In this document: in pieces, positions 1-10,985 of the stretch | Numbering within the stretch: the first letter of the stretch is position 1 | Layout of the letters: each line of letters opens with the position of its first letter | NCBI GenBank assembly: GCA_019055375.1 | Contig: JAHQIW010001371.1 | Coordinates: 89,332-153,331 of the forward strand | Reading direction: 5' to 3' | From: Parelaphostrongylus tenuis | Taxonomy: Eukaryota; Nematoda; Chromadorea; Rhabditida; Metastrongylidae | DNA: 64,000 bases | Notes under the pieces: model-generated | Told to the model about the DNA's origin: nothing | Database searches by the model: none | What the model saw: only the letters and a program-made list of their open reading frames with translations | Translations under genes and position numbers: made by a program

Positions 1-94
1 CATCATATATACATATATGTATATGTGTGCGCATATACACATGTACAGAAGTACGCATGTACGCAACGCATACATGTACATGCATGTATGTGTA
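1..94. repeat. TA/CA-rich microsatellite tract
   Basis: Low-complexity alternating purine-pyrimidine sequence (runs of tatata, tgtgtg, catgta). It is mirrored at 26880-26985 in the other arm and sits at the tail side of the adjacent SINE. Confidence 0.8.
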
Positions 95-395
95 TAGAAG
101 GATAAAAGCTCTCGGTGTTGAACAATCTCTGAGGTATACACATGCATTCGTCTTCAATTTTTAACGGATGTGACTGTATGGATATCTGGCCCTTACAATG
201 ACTGGCGGTGATTTTTCGCTGTTTTGAGCCAGTGCTGCTTATCCTCCCAGACAAGTCTGCGACCAGTGCGCTACCAGTTTACAGACCCCGAAGGGATGGA
301 TGGTTTAGTGAGCCATGAGCACGAGATTGAGCTATCGACTTTGTGTGCGATGCAGATCACTACTAAACACTGCACCGTATGCGCTCCAAATGATT
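95..395 (-). mobile_element. tRNA-derived SINE, degenerate copy
   Basis: Same family as the best copy at 45605-45912. The tail 'aaggataaaagct' and the body 'cattcgtcttcaattttta' are clear. The tRNA-like head at 340-390 is decayed: the B-box region reads 'gctcaatctc' on the - strand. The inverted counterpart is at 26582-26885. Confidence 0.7.
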
Positions 396-439
396 ACTAA
401 TGATTGTAAGTGCGTGATGCTTCCATTGGTTTTGTTGTC

Positions 440-1010
440 GACCAGTCCCTGAAGCAGCATGCCCTGCCAATACCTGAAAACTGAACATAATCAGGAGCGT
501 CATCTTCCCAGCATACGTCTTGAGCTTGGCTTGAACTTAGCGGATCTTTGCCATGAGGTAGTCAGTAGGCGGGTGCGTGATGTTCCCGTAGTTGACTTGG
601 AACTCGTCTACAGCGACAGTCGACTTAAGAAAGCCCTCCTTGTGTGATCGCAGCAGAACGCTTTCGCAGACGGTTTCGCCTACAAGACCAGTCATGGTCA
701 GTCAATGCATGAAGTGTCCCTCGAGACATCACTTTGGGGGAGTCCATTTAGATGGCGAGCGATGCTACTGCGGCCATATCCAAGTGTCTGCTCCAAATCC
801 CTGATACGAGCATTCGCATGCACTTTCAGCTCGCAGTACAGAGCGTCTTCGTCAAAAGTGACTAACCGGTGAGACTGAGGTTGCCTTTCACAGTTCGTAT
901 CGCGTTCATCGAAGTGCTTGAACGAGTGGCTTATCGTCCGATCGGTAGAAGTTCCTGGCTCAAAGGCAGTGTTAATCTTCTCAGCCGTGTTCCTTAAATT
1001 TGTCTTGATC
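440..1010 (-). pseudogene. mariner-family transposase relic
   Basis: Left-arm copy of the transposase fragment that reads better on the + strand at 25960-26530. It is non-coding now, with stops and frameshifts on both sides. The open reading frames on the opposite strand here are shadows. Confidence 0.55.
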
Positions 1011-1254
1011 TGTATTCATGTATAATCGAGCGTTACTGATGCTGATACATCTTGATTCTCAATTGATCAGTCTTCCCATTGCGCGTGCCCTTTCAACTCT
1101 CCTCCCCTCCCCTTCCCTCTCTGTCTACTCAACAAGAGCTTCTTTTGACATTGCTTCGTTATCAAGTAGAAAACCAAATAGAATAATGATGCGAAGTTAA
1201 TAATGGGGCAACTCCATATAAACATGTACAAATGTAAATGTACTCATGCATAAA

Positions 1255-1560
1255 TTCAAATGCACATGTATATGTACATGTACATATACATATGTATATA
1301 TATATATGTATACATATATACATACACACTTTTATATACATATATACTTTTAAATACATACATAGTTGTATTTATATGGGGGCGCCATGACCAGGTGGTT
1401 GTGATGTTGGTCACGGCGCGCGTGGAGCCTACCTCCACCTGCGAACTCTCTCCTGCAGTCAACAGTAACGACCTGTGGAACACCACAGCTATCCTCAGGA
1501 TTGCAAGGAGACTCGCTTAACTAATATTCAACGCCGTTTAATAAGAAGATGAAAAACGAA
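1255..1560 (-). repeat. Dispersed repeat with microsatellite tail (copy 1)
   Basis: Reverse-orientation copy of a ~200 bp repeat also found at 25310-25670, 42171-42402 and 43803-44150. All four run directly into a simple repeat. Here the tail is the TA/CA tract at 1255-1360, and the body covers ~1370-1560. Confidence 0.7.
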
Positions 1561-2300
1561 TTGAATGCTAAAAGTGCTGGGTTTCGCACAGTGAAAAAAG
1601 CACTGTGATGACGGATCAGTTAAGGTGCTCAAAGTATTTATACTGTAGAGATTACATGAGATCACTGGGAAATACCATATAACAACCTTTACGCTCCAGC
1701 GCTTATTTCTAGCCTCGCATGCGACGCAGTCAACCTGGCTTTCGTCACAATGTTGTAGTCTCGTAATGAAATCTAGAGTACATCGTTGAAAAGGGAATTT
1801 ATCATCAGTTAACATTATATTGCAATAGAAGAACAACTTACTTCTAAAGTCTTTCGGCAAACCAAGCATAGTATTGAAACCATGCTTTTTCAAGTCATCA
1901 AGGTACTACAAAAACCCTCATAAAACAGGATAACAGTGTTCAAAAGCAGTTGGAAATGTGGTAATTTTTGCGCTTTCTCCAAGATTGGAAGGAGATGCGC
2001 TCAACCAGTACTCCACAACGTTTGGAAAGATTAAATTCTCAACCAAGCGATGATCGCTAGGAAATGAATTTTTTTGTGCTAAAGTTTTTTTCATGGAGTC
2101 CTTGTTGGCGTTCTTCCACCATTTAATTACGACGAGTTCCTTAAAACCTGAATTTCACTATTTAAGTGCAAGATTTTCATGCAGTGTGTGCCAATATAAA
2201 TTGCCCACCAAGTGGCGCTTGCAGCAGTGCATTCAAATGCACAGTGGGCCGGAAGTGTTGAGGTTATATGTTTGTACATAAGTCCATGACCCCATTCGCT
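1561..2300. other. Arm sequence with no recognised gene
   Basis: It is duplicated at 24620-25310. Small open frames occur in both arms, but they show no family motif and are not conserved between arms. I see no gene here. Confidence 0.5.
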
Positions 2301-2304
2301 GGCA

Positions 2305-2960
2305 AAAATTTTTCATAAGAGTGTTTGTATTCAAAAGCTCAAATTTCTGGCTACTGCGTTACGTGGCCGTTTTTGAGAACAACCTTTGTAACGCAGTAAA
2401 ATTTAAAATGAAATTTTGTATTACATCGGCAGAACAATTCTTCTGTTACTTCGCAGGAAGCACTAAAAGCGTATGATCGTGTAGACAAATTTATTTATTA
2501 TCAGGAGTCTTTCGTTTTATCTGGAGTTTTCTTAAAGCGGAGAAAAAAATCTCGAATTACATAACAGATTTTCACTCCACATAAGTAACACATTAGTGCT
2601 GTTGTATATCCCGTATGGATTGGACTGCCAGCATCTCCTCACCCTTCCCCTCTCCCCCCTCACACCTGTGCCCAGCCCATATCTTAGCCGACAAACAGCC
2701 CTCGCAGCATGTGAATTCCATCTTATTTTCCCTGTCACACTGCAGTGAAACGAAATTCCGATAAAATAAGCACATTATCAGAATCACTCAAAATCCTACC
2801 AAATAATTACTTGCAAGTTAAAGAAAGCGCTCTTTTTGCGAGAAATTTGCTAAGGCACACAAGTTCTTTCTTGCTACAGCCTTATAGAAAGACCTTTTCA
2901 TAAAACAGCGGCGTAGCGCAGTAGCCAGAAATTGGAGCTTTCAAATTCTCACTAAAATTG
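2305..2960. mobile_element. Foldback (long terminal inverted repeat) element
   Basis: The left end 'cataagagtgtttgtattc' with 'ctcaaatttctggctact' returns in reverse complement at 2895-2960 ('gcagtagccagaaatt'). The centre (2620-2700) is GC-rich with C runs. It belongs to a family with copies at 10170-10985, 29655-30350, 42488-43125, 47521-48090 and 61985-63510. Confidence 0.65.
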
Positions 2961-3360
2961 CAGTTCAAAGTCTTTGTCCAAAGAGGGTTCGTTTCATCAT
3001 TCGTCGCCAGATAACAGAAAATAACCACATATTTGTCAGCGACGCTGCAAGTTTATCAGCTCATTGAAATTAGTTTTGTTTGGGAGTTGTCGGAATTGTA
3101 GAACTCTACTTCCGTTGTGATACGGTATGCGAATTTTTTGCGAAATAAATGTATGGTTGAAGTTTGGAATTTTCGAATTTTAATTTCTCCAATGGTACTG
3201 AAATATTTACCATATCTTTTAGCTTAGTCTACCAAAAGTTTTTTTTTGGAAAATTAAATGGTTTTTTTGACTCTTCAAAGAGCAACTGGTAACTGTGAAA
3301 ATTCTTGTGTTATTCCAACTGTGGTTTTCGTATCTTGAACTTCTTTCCTCATAATTTTAG

Positions 3361-3508
3361 AATGAACTTGACTCACGATATTATGCCGGTGGTGAAACGT
3401 CCTTTTTCAACATTGCTAATCTTGGTGCAGCTATCGATTCTTGTCATGACATCATGGTTGTGAACCCTGTTGCGCAGCTACATGTAAAATGGGAGCCAAC
3501 AGACTATG
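3361..3508 (+). pseudogene. GON-4-like exon 13' (left copy)
   Basis: Open throughout, encoding a stretch beginning NELDSRYYAGG. It is preceded by an acceptor 'ataattttag' and followed by the donor 'gtaagt'. It has the same length (148 nt) and phase as exon 13 of the main gene. Confidence 0.8.
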
Positions 3509-3580
3509 GTAAGTTAAAATTTGAAAAGAAAGCAACTGGTCACATATGAGAGGATTTGACTTGTTTTCTTCGATATCTAG

Positions 3581-3782
3581 GTTGGTGCCCTAGACCGGAA
3601 GCTGCGCTTGTACTCGGTCGTAGTCGTGCTGTCATCTACCCCGACCTTTTGCCTGGTGTACAACCGGATTTGTTTGACGTCGCGCATCAGTTTTTCACTC
3701 CTGGAGAAGATCTTCTGTTGGCTCACGCGCTTATACAGTTTCGACACGTTCCGCACTATAATACAAGGAATTCATCTGGAAG
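3581..3782 (+). pseudogene. GON-4-like exon 14' (left copy)
   Basis: Open, 202 nt as in the main gene. It encodes the [14 protein letters not shown] and [13 protein letters not shown] motifs of the GON-4 C-terminal region. Acceptor 'gatatctag', donor 'gtaatt'. Confidence 0.8.
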
Positions 3783-3865
3783 GTAATTGATCAGAGTTCA
3801 ATCATCTAGTGGCTGGTTCTGTTTCTAAAAATTTCACTAGGTTGTGAATGTAAACTAGTTTTCAG

Positions 3866-3996
3866 ACTAAACTGGGTGCAAAAAATGTCACTTGCCTTGT
3901 AAAACGATATCACAAATCCGGAGCCACCTTCGCGCTGCACAGGAACACGTCGACGGTCGAGTGGTTCAACCTAACCCACTGTATAAGATAATAATA
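3866..3996 (+). pseudogene. GON-4-like exon 15' with +1 frameshift
   Basis: It reads LNWVQKM and then hits a stop because 'cacttgcc' replaces 'cactgcc'. The inverted copy at 22915-23044 lacks the extra T and is open. The insertion therefore arose in this arm after the duplication. Confidence 0.8.
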
Positions 3997-4057
3997 GTTG
4001 GGTTCACTTCTCTAAATGTTTCCAAATAATAACATATGTTGAAATTCGTTGTTTTAG

Positions 4058-4164
4058 CAAGCCCTTCGAGAAGCGTGTCATTTTCAATTTCCTTTGAACG
4101 ACCAGTGGTTCGTTATGAAACATTGCAAATGTGGCCCGAGAAGGACAGGCCAGTTTGGTTCAAT
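4058..4164 (+). pseudogene. GON-4-like exon 16' with 1-base deletion
   Basis: It matches exon 16 of the main gene (58633-58740), but 'cctttgaac' here lacks one T of 'ccttttgaac'. The other arm keeps the T. Confidence 0.8.
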
Positions 4165-4261
4165 GTGAGTTTTGGGTGCACATTTCAGAGGAGTGTCTAG
4201 AGTTTTTTGTTAATAGGTTGTTGACAGCACTGATAGGGTCAAAATATGGTTGAGCGAAAGG

Positions 4262-4335
4262 TAAAGCGAGCACTACGATGGTGTAGTGATAGCACGTGAG
4301 CCCGTAGACAACCAGGTTTGAGGCCCTTATGTGAT
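4262..4335 (+). repeat. tRNA-like relic
   Basis: It has an A-box-like 'tggtgtagtga' followed ~40 bases later by a B-box-like 'ggtttgaggcc'. The arms of a cloverleaf are not complete. It is mirrored at 22570-22645. Probably the head of an old SINE rather than a gene. Confidence 0.45.
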
Positions 4336-5084
4336 TCTCAATTTAGCTTATATATCAATGTTATTGTGTGCGATCAATTCGTTTGGTTGTGCTCATGTAT
4401 GTACATATATACATGCATCTGCTAAAGGCGGAACGAGCTTGACGACATTTTACAGAGATAGGCAGTCTGAGAAGTAATAATCATAAGCATCACCTTGAGT
4501 ATATGAAATGGTTGGGAATTGCTAAGGTTTTCTGTAACTTGCTCGGTATCTGATTTAACTGTAGCGTTCTATGGAAAGACAGGAAATTAGCTGTCAGGTA
4601 GAAAGCGGTTCGGTTAGTGGTTGTGAAGTAAGAGGTTTTCGAAGAACTGTCATGTTATCAGAAACCTCAATATAATCGCTGCTTACTGATTCAATAATGT
4701 GACTTATTCATTTAATCATAAGAGACCATTTGTTATAGGTGCATTCAAATCTGAGGTGAATTAATGCAGTAGCTGATTGCAAGGTTCTTATTGTGGTACG
4801 AGACAAAAAATAGTTCATTTCGTGAATCCTTATCGAAATTTTAGATTGCATAGAGTATAAATCGACTGTCATTTGACGATCTCCACAATCTGGAAGCATA
4901 TTTCAAGCCCAGGACCGACTATCATTAACCTTGTCAAAGTTTGAACAAATGAGCTGTTCCTTCATTTTAGCCGTTCCGAGGTGTTAGTGGTATTATTTAT
5001 TGAATATTAGCGAAGCAACACTAAATATATTGCTTGTATTTAATAAGTAAAATCACTAACACTCGGAATGGCTCAGGAGAGGAA

Positions 5085-5390
5085 ACTACATATTTTAAGC
5101 CTTTCATAAGGTGTGCTATGAGCACCTTTACAGTGCAGAACACGTGTTTAGGCCTTGCAGCTTCGTCAGTTGCACAGTACCCCTCGTCTTACCAAAAACT
5201 CTTGGGGAGTGTCCCCTTACATAGAGGTATCTTTGACGAACACGTTACACCGGGCTGCAAGATTGAAACAAGTGTATTGCGTTATATAAGTGCTCATAAT
5301 AGTCCTCATGAAAGGCTTATAATATTCTGTCAGGATGTCCTAATTGTAAGAAATGTCTAAAAACAGTCGAATTTAACGATCTCTGTAATG
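5085..5390. mobile_element. Hammerhead-bearing element, inverted pair
   Basis: A - strand hammerhead relic at 5133-5175 has core CTGACGA, stem III CACGTG, and GAAA mutated to TAAA. It faces a + strand relic at ~5235-5385 that keeps 'attgaaacaagtgtattgc' and the flanking 'cctcatgaaaggct'. The sequences outside both ribozymes are inverted copies of each other ('agcctttcataaggtgtg' and its complement), giving a ~300 bp palindromic element. Confidence 0.65.
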
Positions 5391-5575
5391 TTTCTTATTT
5401 GTGTCCATAGATGAACTTTTCAAGAATCAACAAATCGTCAAAAATGCCTGTTGCGATTTTGTCGGCTGCAAAGTCTGGGTTCAAGTCAGTACACAAATGT
5501 GCGGTGTATCAACTCAATGTTGATATTGATTCAGCCAGAATCGTTTTTAGCCTCAATAGACATATTTTTTTTCAG

Positions 5576-5761
5576 AAATTTCTGAGGGTTTTCACCACGA
5601 TCGGTCCTACCCTGGTAGTTCCACGTGAGAGTGTCAGGGTTTGTACACCTCCTGCGACAACAGCATGTGATATGCCTATGGCCCTTATTTCACAAAACGT
5701 CTGTCCTACGACTGCTTCAAGAAAATCACGTACCGGAATTGTAACTTCTGTATCATTCGAG
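5576..5761 (+). pseudogene. GON-4-like exon 17' (left copy)
   Basis: 186 nt, identical in length to exon 17 of the main gene and open throughout (KFLRVFTTIGPT, then VPRES). Acceptor 'tttttcag', donor 'gtaacg'. It lies just beyond the inverted duplication, so no third copy exists in the right arm. Confidence 0.75.
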
Positions 5762-5984
5762 GTAACGATTTCTTCTATAGTGTTTCATAAATCTAGCTTC
5801 AGGAGAAAAATTTTCAAGTCGGTTTATCTTTTGTGGAAAAATTTTAAGGTGCGGAAGGGAGATAGTGGAATGGGAAAGATTGCTGCAGATCTTTCCTGTT
5901 TTCGAACTTATCATGGTAAAAATTTTTGAGTTCATCGCTGATTGTCAGGGATGGTAGAGGAACGTTGCACTTTCATATATATAT

Positions 5985-6065
5985 TCCAGGGATAACAGAG
6001 GAACGTTATACTTCATTATAATATATATATATATATAATATAAATATATATATGTATATATTCCA
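5985..6065. repeat. TA microsatellite
   Basis: Alternating TA runs. The flanks repeat 'atatattccag', which looks like a local duplication around the tract. Confidence 0.8.
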
Positions 6066-7890
6066 GCGAGATCTATAGACTTTCCTTTTCACGCCGTACG
6101 TTATGCTTTCTCCTTGCTATGCCGATGTAGATCTCTTTGCGAAGATCTACAGTTGACATTCTTACCAGACTTGCTCAGTGTGATTCAGTAAGACCAAGCT
6201 TCAGTTTTCTGCTCTTTTCAAGCATTTTATTATAAACCATGTGGATGCGATCTCAACATCTTTTGAGGAATTGAAGCTAGTAACGTGTAGGCTTCAAGTT
6301 TTTGGCTTACACACGTTTTTTTGAATCAGAAGGCCGACTCTCAATTTTGGCATCAAAAATGAAAGTAATGTCACGAAGCCTCGTTGAAACTGCGCGAGAT
6401 TTGTATCTTTAAGAAACGATCACCAACGTTTCGGCTACCTCGCCGTTTCCAGAGACACGAAACTCCTTGAAGGAAGTCACATATGTGTTGTCGCATACAA
6501 TGAAATAATTCATATAGTGAAATGCTTGAGGTGATTCGTGAAATCAGTGAATGATTCATGAAATCACGAAATGATTTTGATGGTCCTGGCGATTTTTTCT
6601 GCTGTAAAGATGAACTTCATTCATGATTTACTGTTTTTTGCGTTTGAAAAAATGATTTGCATTCTCACTTTCTTCTACTTTTCCAAATTTTGTAATCATG
6701 TATTTGCTGTTGTTGGCTTTTCTGATACGATGTCTCCGACAGTTTCATAATACGTCTTATTATTGCGGCTACTTCTTTTAACTCAAATTAGAGCGCATCT
6801 GGGATGCTGGTAATGATTTTCTATGACGCGTTGCTTGAAGACGGAGAATGCAGTATGTGAGGGGAAAGGAACTTGCAAGAGTCGACTAGAAGGGCAGTAG
6901 AAGGTTGGATGACAGAGCCCATGGACATTTCCTGATGGAATCTTTTTTTCGTGAGCGATAACTGTCCCATCATATAGTTCGCTTAAGTCAGTCTTCTCGC
7001 CTTCTGTTTTCTTGTACGATCATCAGGTGCTGTTCGTTCCTTGAAGAAGTGTGTGAACATCGGTGTCTGTAGAGAGTGTTCTATCATTATATGTCAAAGT
7101 AAGAAGCAATCACTATGGCGTATCCTTTGCATTTTTATCAGATCCGGTTCCAGTGATGTCTTGTGTAACCTGAGATTTAGTGGCCTCTAATCAGTCGTCT
7201 CACCGTCTAACGTCATGGACTTCAGGACTCAATTTGCGAGCAATAGAGCTGATTTGTGTTGCTTAGGGAATTTGTCGATCTCTTTAGACCGCACGTAGTC
7301 TCCCAGAGTGTTTTCATATCATCACGACGATGTGGATCTGATGGAGTTTTTACTTCTCCGTCGACTCTCTCAATTAGTTGCTCATGTAAGACACGATGTT
7401 GATCCATAACGAAGTATCAAAAGATACAAATGAGAAATTAAAATCGATTGTTGGAGGTGGAATTAAGAACCCCAAATCTCACTCAATATGATAAATATGC
7501 ATTTGCAAGAAGTTTGTTACAATGAAAATTAAATACGCATATCGTGCTTTGATCTTCGAAAAATTCTATGTTTACAAGGCAATGAAATGAGTGAAAAGCT
7601 TTTGAGTCCCTTTTGTTATTTACATAAACCTATGTGTTAAGCTATCTATCTGAAATGTGTTTGACAGTCCTACTACGAAATTTGCATATTACTAAGCCAA
7701 TGCCAAAAAGCTGCGATTTTTCTGTGAGAGACCATTTGAAAGTAATCAAATTTTTTCAGTCGCCAAGGTGCCTGTGGTGACAATTAGGGCATAGCGTGAT
7801 AGTGGTATCCACGCATCTTGGTGATGAAAACTCCCTTTACCAACGTCATATTAGTTAAATGGAACTGTCTTTGAACTTGAGCGGTTGTTC
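6066..7890. other. No recognised gene; PLE-hammerhead relic inside
   Basis: Intron-like or intergenic sequence between exons 17' and 18'. At 6420-6465 the - strand shows 'agccgaaacgttggtg' preceded by a short GC hairpin, a decayed PLE-type hammerhead. The rest shows no protein motif or RNA gene I can name. Confidence 0.5.
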
Positions 7891-7894
7891 GTAA

Positions 7895-8110
7895 CTATAA
7901 AGGATAAAAAAGCTCAAAGCTCTTGGCGTTGATCATTCTCTGAGAGATGGGCCAAGCATTCGTCTTCGATTTTTAACTTCGTCCCAGGTGATTGAATGCA
8001 TATCTAGCTTTTACAATGACTCACGGAGGCGCACCGCTGTGCTCAGTTAGCGCTGCTTATCCTCCAAGTCAAGTTTGAAACGAGTTTGGTACCAACTTTT
8101 GTGACTATAG
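7895..8110 (-). mobile_element. tRNA-derived SINE, head missing
   Basis: It has the body and tail of the SINE family ('aaggataaaa', 'cattcgtcttcgattttta', 'tcctccaagtcaagt'). It stops before the tRNA-like head, so it is truncated. Confidence 0.7.
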
Positions 8111-8204
8111 GTCTTGCAAATACTTTGATAAGTGTGCATCGTACTTCTTCATTCGACTGCTTTCATAGACATCGTTCAAATAGTAGTCCGTAATATGATA
8201 ACAT

Positions 8205-8610
8205 GTTTTGAGCCTTTTACGAGGTGTGGTATGGCACTTATACAATGCTATGCAGGTGTTTTTCGCCTTTCCAGGCCTCATCACTAGTACGGTCCCTTTC
8301 GGTTCAGCCGATCCCAGTGCAGGGAGTTATATCTCTATTTATAAAGGAATCGACGCCAAATAACAATGTGTTCGGCTGAGAACATGTTTCATATTATAAG
8401 ATTATTGTCGTTAAACGAGGTCTATAAAATCAGTCGGATGATGAGGTATGATTCATTTTACCAGCCACGAGCTGGTCTGTTGTTTACTGCAATATCGTAG
8501 GATTTTATCACCTAACTTGCCGTGATCTGTTATTCGGCGTCGATTTAAGTATAAGTAAAGTATATCCCCTTGCAAGGGATCGACTGAGCCGAAAGTTTGC
8601 ATCGATTTTT
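8205..8610 (-). mobile_element. Degenerate hammerhead-bearing retroelement unit
   Basis: A - strand hammerhead relic lies at ~8243-8290 (GTGATGA for CTGATGA, stem II GGCC/GGC, GAAA kept). It is followed by family sequence 'aaaggctcaaaacatgtta'. Further sequence to 8610, including 'aaggaatcgacgcc' and 'gggatcgactgagccga', matches units at 18098-18391 and 40735-41040. Confidence 0.55.
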
Positions 8611-8837
8611 GAATATGGTACGGTCACGTTTGTTCCCCATTTCCTCTCACTTTTGAAACGTTGACTATAGTAGTTTTTGTATCAACATAGTTTTAGACAA
8701 CAGACAGTACAGTGTTTCGATCTAATCTAGTCATTTCGAAGTGACTTGATTGATACTTAGCATAGTGTATACTCAGAAGTCAGCATCTCATTGTTCTGTT
8801 TTGTGTTCTGAGCCCTATATTAAGCTAACGCTTTCAG

Positions 8838-8912
8838 GTTGATGTCAGCTTTCATCATGACGGTGCGCATTTGATAACCGGTGTTGATGTTCGGCCTATT
8901 TCCAACTGTTAT
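8838..8912 (+). pseudogene. GON-4-like exon 18' (left copy)
   Basis: 75 nt, open, beginning VDVSFHHDGAH. It aligns with main-gene exon 18 (60031-60105), with the same acceptor context 'gctaacg.tttcag'. Confidence 0.75.
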
Positions 8913-8967
8913 GTAGGTTTTGTGAACCTTGTGCTTACAAGAACATCGAAGTCGACCTTTTATACAG

Positions 8968-9135
8968 GAGTCTGTTGGTGCTAGCTTTCCGTCAAGCTCT
9001 ACCCCTATGGCCAATCGATGCCACCAGAACACTTCAGAGTTTGATGACATCTGTATCCTGAAACCTCTTGCATCTGAAAGAACAAATGTAAAGGATGAGT
9101 TAGATGTTTATCACCAACATTTTCTAAGAGAATAA
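8968..9135 (+). pseudogene. GON-4-like exon 19', truncated by stop
   Basis: It aligns with the first third of exon 19 (ESVGASFPSS, then [12 protein letters not shown]). A TAA stop falls at 9133-9135 where the main gene continues for about 90 more codons. A deletion appears to have joined this exon to the tail of the following intron. Confidence 0.7.
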
Positions 9136-9173
9136 TCAGATTTTATAGGGCTAGATATGTTTTGCTGTTGTAG

Positions 9174-9403
9174 GGCGATATCGTTAGTGATGAAAACTCG
9201 TGTGGTACTCCATCAAATCGGTCAAGATCTGAACGAGTACACGTGAATACATGTAGAAAACGGGCAGCTAATGTACCGCAGTTCGTCAGTACACCAGCGA
9301 AGCGTAAGACGGATTGTAATGAGAACTCTCAACTTTCATCACTCTCCCCGTGCATTCCTGGTTTAGTCGTCGGTACTATGTCTGTTTTTTCTTCGGACTC
9401 TAG
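9174..9403 (+). pseudogene. GON-4-like exon 20' (left copy)
   Basis: Open for 230 nt between acceptor 'gttgtag' and donor 'gtaagt'. It starts GDIVSDENS, compared with GEIISEESS in the main gene, and is rich in basic residues and serine. It is longer than main exon 20 (150 nt), so either the donor has moved or sequence was gained. Confidence 0.65.
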
Positions 9404-9868
9404 GTAAGTCAGGCAGGAACATGGTTTAGTCTTGTAACCTGGTTCATAAGTACAGCTTATATACAGTCGATTTCATATAGTATGATCATGTAAGCTCACT
9501 TCTAACAATTAGTATTAGACATTTTGCGAGTAAGTATAGTGGTAGTGCTACATTGGTTTTTTCGGAATTCACTGGTCGGACAGAATTTTTCTGCTCGACT
9601 TATAATAATCATTTGATAGCTTGAAAACGGTAATTTTAATAGTTGGCTTGCTTTTTAAAAGGATCGTTTTTTTTGCGCTGTAGCAAGGGCGAAGAGAAAA
9701 TTACATTTCAGGTTCTTTGTAATCATAAAAGAATAAATGGAAACTGACCTCAATTGCTGAAGGAGGACTTTTCATAGGAGTACTCCGAAATTCTAGTATT
9801 TCAATTTTTGTGGAGTGTTATGATGTTGCATATATACCTCAGAGAATTGAGTGGTGTGGTAAAACACG

Positions 9869-9913
9869 GCCTCATCTGGGAATCGAACCCGCATTCCACT
9901 ACACCACCGAGGC
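9869..9913 (-). repeat. tRNA-like SINE head, internally deleted
   Basis: On the - strand the acceptor stem GCCTCGG, D-arm 'tggtgtagtgg' and B box 'gggttcgattccc' are present. About 25 bases of the anticodon arm are missing. Flanking 'agaattgagtggt' is shared with the copy at 10084 in inverted orientation and with a fragment at 41652. Confidence 0.65.
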
Positions 9914-10083
9914 ACATTTGCGCCACCACTCATTCTCCAGCATCTCTGTTTTGGCTATCATCCACCAGCCTTTAACAGGTTTGGTCAGGTATGCGATTTC
10001 GCTTCATAAACCCAGTTGGGCTGACGGCCACTATTAAATGTAATACTCCGAAAGTTCTCGTATTTTTTTACTGCTTTTTTCGT

Positions 10084-10153
10084 GCCTCGGTGGTGTAGTG
10101 GTGGTAGCACGCGTCTCCGAATGGATATTGCAGGTTCGATTCCCGCCTGAGGC
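10084..10153 (+). repeat. tRNA-like SINE head / tRNA pseudogene
   Basis: A 7-bp acceptor stem (GCCTCGG with CTGAGGC) closes a 70-nt unit. It has a 4-bp D stem, A box 'tggtgtagtgg' and B box 'ggttcgattcc'. The anticodon stem does not pair, the T stem has one mismatch, and the element continues into 'cgtgtttttgctcaccactc'. That makes it a SINE head rather than a working tRNA gene. Confidence 0.65.
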
Positions 10154-10169
10154 CGTGTTTTTGCTCACC

Positions 10170-10985
10170 ACTCAATTGTGTTTTCATAGGAGTGTTAGCA
10201 ATCATTCGAAAGCTAAGATATCTGGCTAAGGCCCCACATGGCCGGTTTCTTAGAACGCACTTTTATAACGTAAAATCCAAAATAAGATTATGTTTTATAA
10301 AACCACGTGTTTTTCTTTCTTATCTCACTTAAATTTCACTGGACAAAACTGCTTCCTTCGGGCGCTAGTACTCATTCGATAGTACACGTTTCGAAGAACT
10401 CAAAACTATGTGTGCCCTTTAGAAAGGCTCTTTTGATAGCGCTCTAGGAGAAAGAAAAGATCTCTGCTGTACACTTTGCCAGACAGATTACATATAGCTT
10501 TTTAGGCTATTAGTAACCATTCGATAGCGTAATGTTTGTTGATTCCAACGCCGAGCTTATTTTCTGGGAAGACCGTTCCTCTCCAATGCAGCAGGGAGAT
10601 ATGCCACCAGCCAAAGCGTGAGTCGATCGATGATCGTGTGACGTTGCCACATTCGCTCTCGCCTCACCCCCACCCCATAAAATGGCTAGAAAACACTTTT
10701 CAGCGTATGTGAGTCATTCTTATCTTCCCTATCACATTGCAGATAAACCGTCTTTGCGAAACAAGCACAGAATTGAATTCAGAAAGATTATGATTTCGAA
10801 CGATTACTGATAGCCCAAAGAACGAGCTCTGTCCGGCGAGAAATATGAACGTATCCAACGCAAAAAATCTCCTCCTGTAGCAACGTAAAGAAAAGGCTTC
10901 TGTGAAAACCGGCGACGTGAGCTGTTACCTGAAGTATCAGCTTTCGAATGGTTACTAACACTCTCATGAAAAGTTACTCTCCAGC
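10170..10985. mobile_element. Foldback element, well-preserved ends
   Basis: The ends are inverted copies: 'ttttcataggagtgttagca' with 'attcgaaagct' at 10173-10210, and the reverse complement at ~10945-10980. The sequence between carries several inverted 'cattcgatag' modules and a C-rich centre near 10670. It contains no transposase reading frame. Confidence 0.7.

Larger units (their letters stand above)
1..4914 (+). repeat. Left arm of a large inverted duplication
   Basis: The reverse complement of this segment recurs at 21913-~26985 with only small differences. In order it carries a microsatellite, a SINE, a mariner relic, a dispersed repeat, a foldback element and GON-4-like exons 13-16. 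The inner breakpoint is sharp: the two arms agree through 'cccagga' (ending at 4914, and beginning at 21913 on the other arm) and then diverge. The outer end is cut off by the window start. The arms differ by scattered substitutions and single-base indels, some of which break reading frames in one arm only. The duplication is therefore old enough to have decayed and is not simply an assembly echo. Confidence 0.9.
3361..9403 (+). pseudogene. Partial GON-4-like paralogue (exons 13'-20')
   Basis: Eight segments align exon by exon with exons 13-20 of the gene at 44254-61755, with splice sites conserved at the same phases: 3361-3508, 3581-3782, 3866-3996, 4058-4164, 5576-5761, 8838-8912, 8968-9135 and 9174-9403. 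Several lengths are identical (148, 202, 186 and 75 nt). Exon 15' has one extra base (131 vs 130) and reads into a stop. Exon 16' lacks one base (107 vs 108). Exon 19' ends at a stop at 9133-9135 and has lost roughly the second half of its counterpart. No copy of exons 1-12 is seen upstream. I infer a decayed segmental duplicate. Rescue by alternative splicing is not excluded. Confidence 0.8.

Noticed and set aside
3361..4164. Second functional gon-4 gene
   Set aside because: Two frameshifts, a premature stop in exon 19', and no equivalents of exons 1-12 upstream.
10084..10153. Functional tRNA gene
   Set aside because: Acceptor and D stems pair, but the anticodon stem does not, the T stem has a mismatch, and a truncated inverted relative sits next to it.
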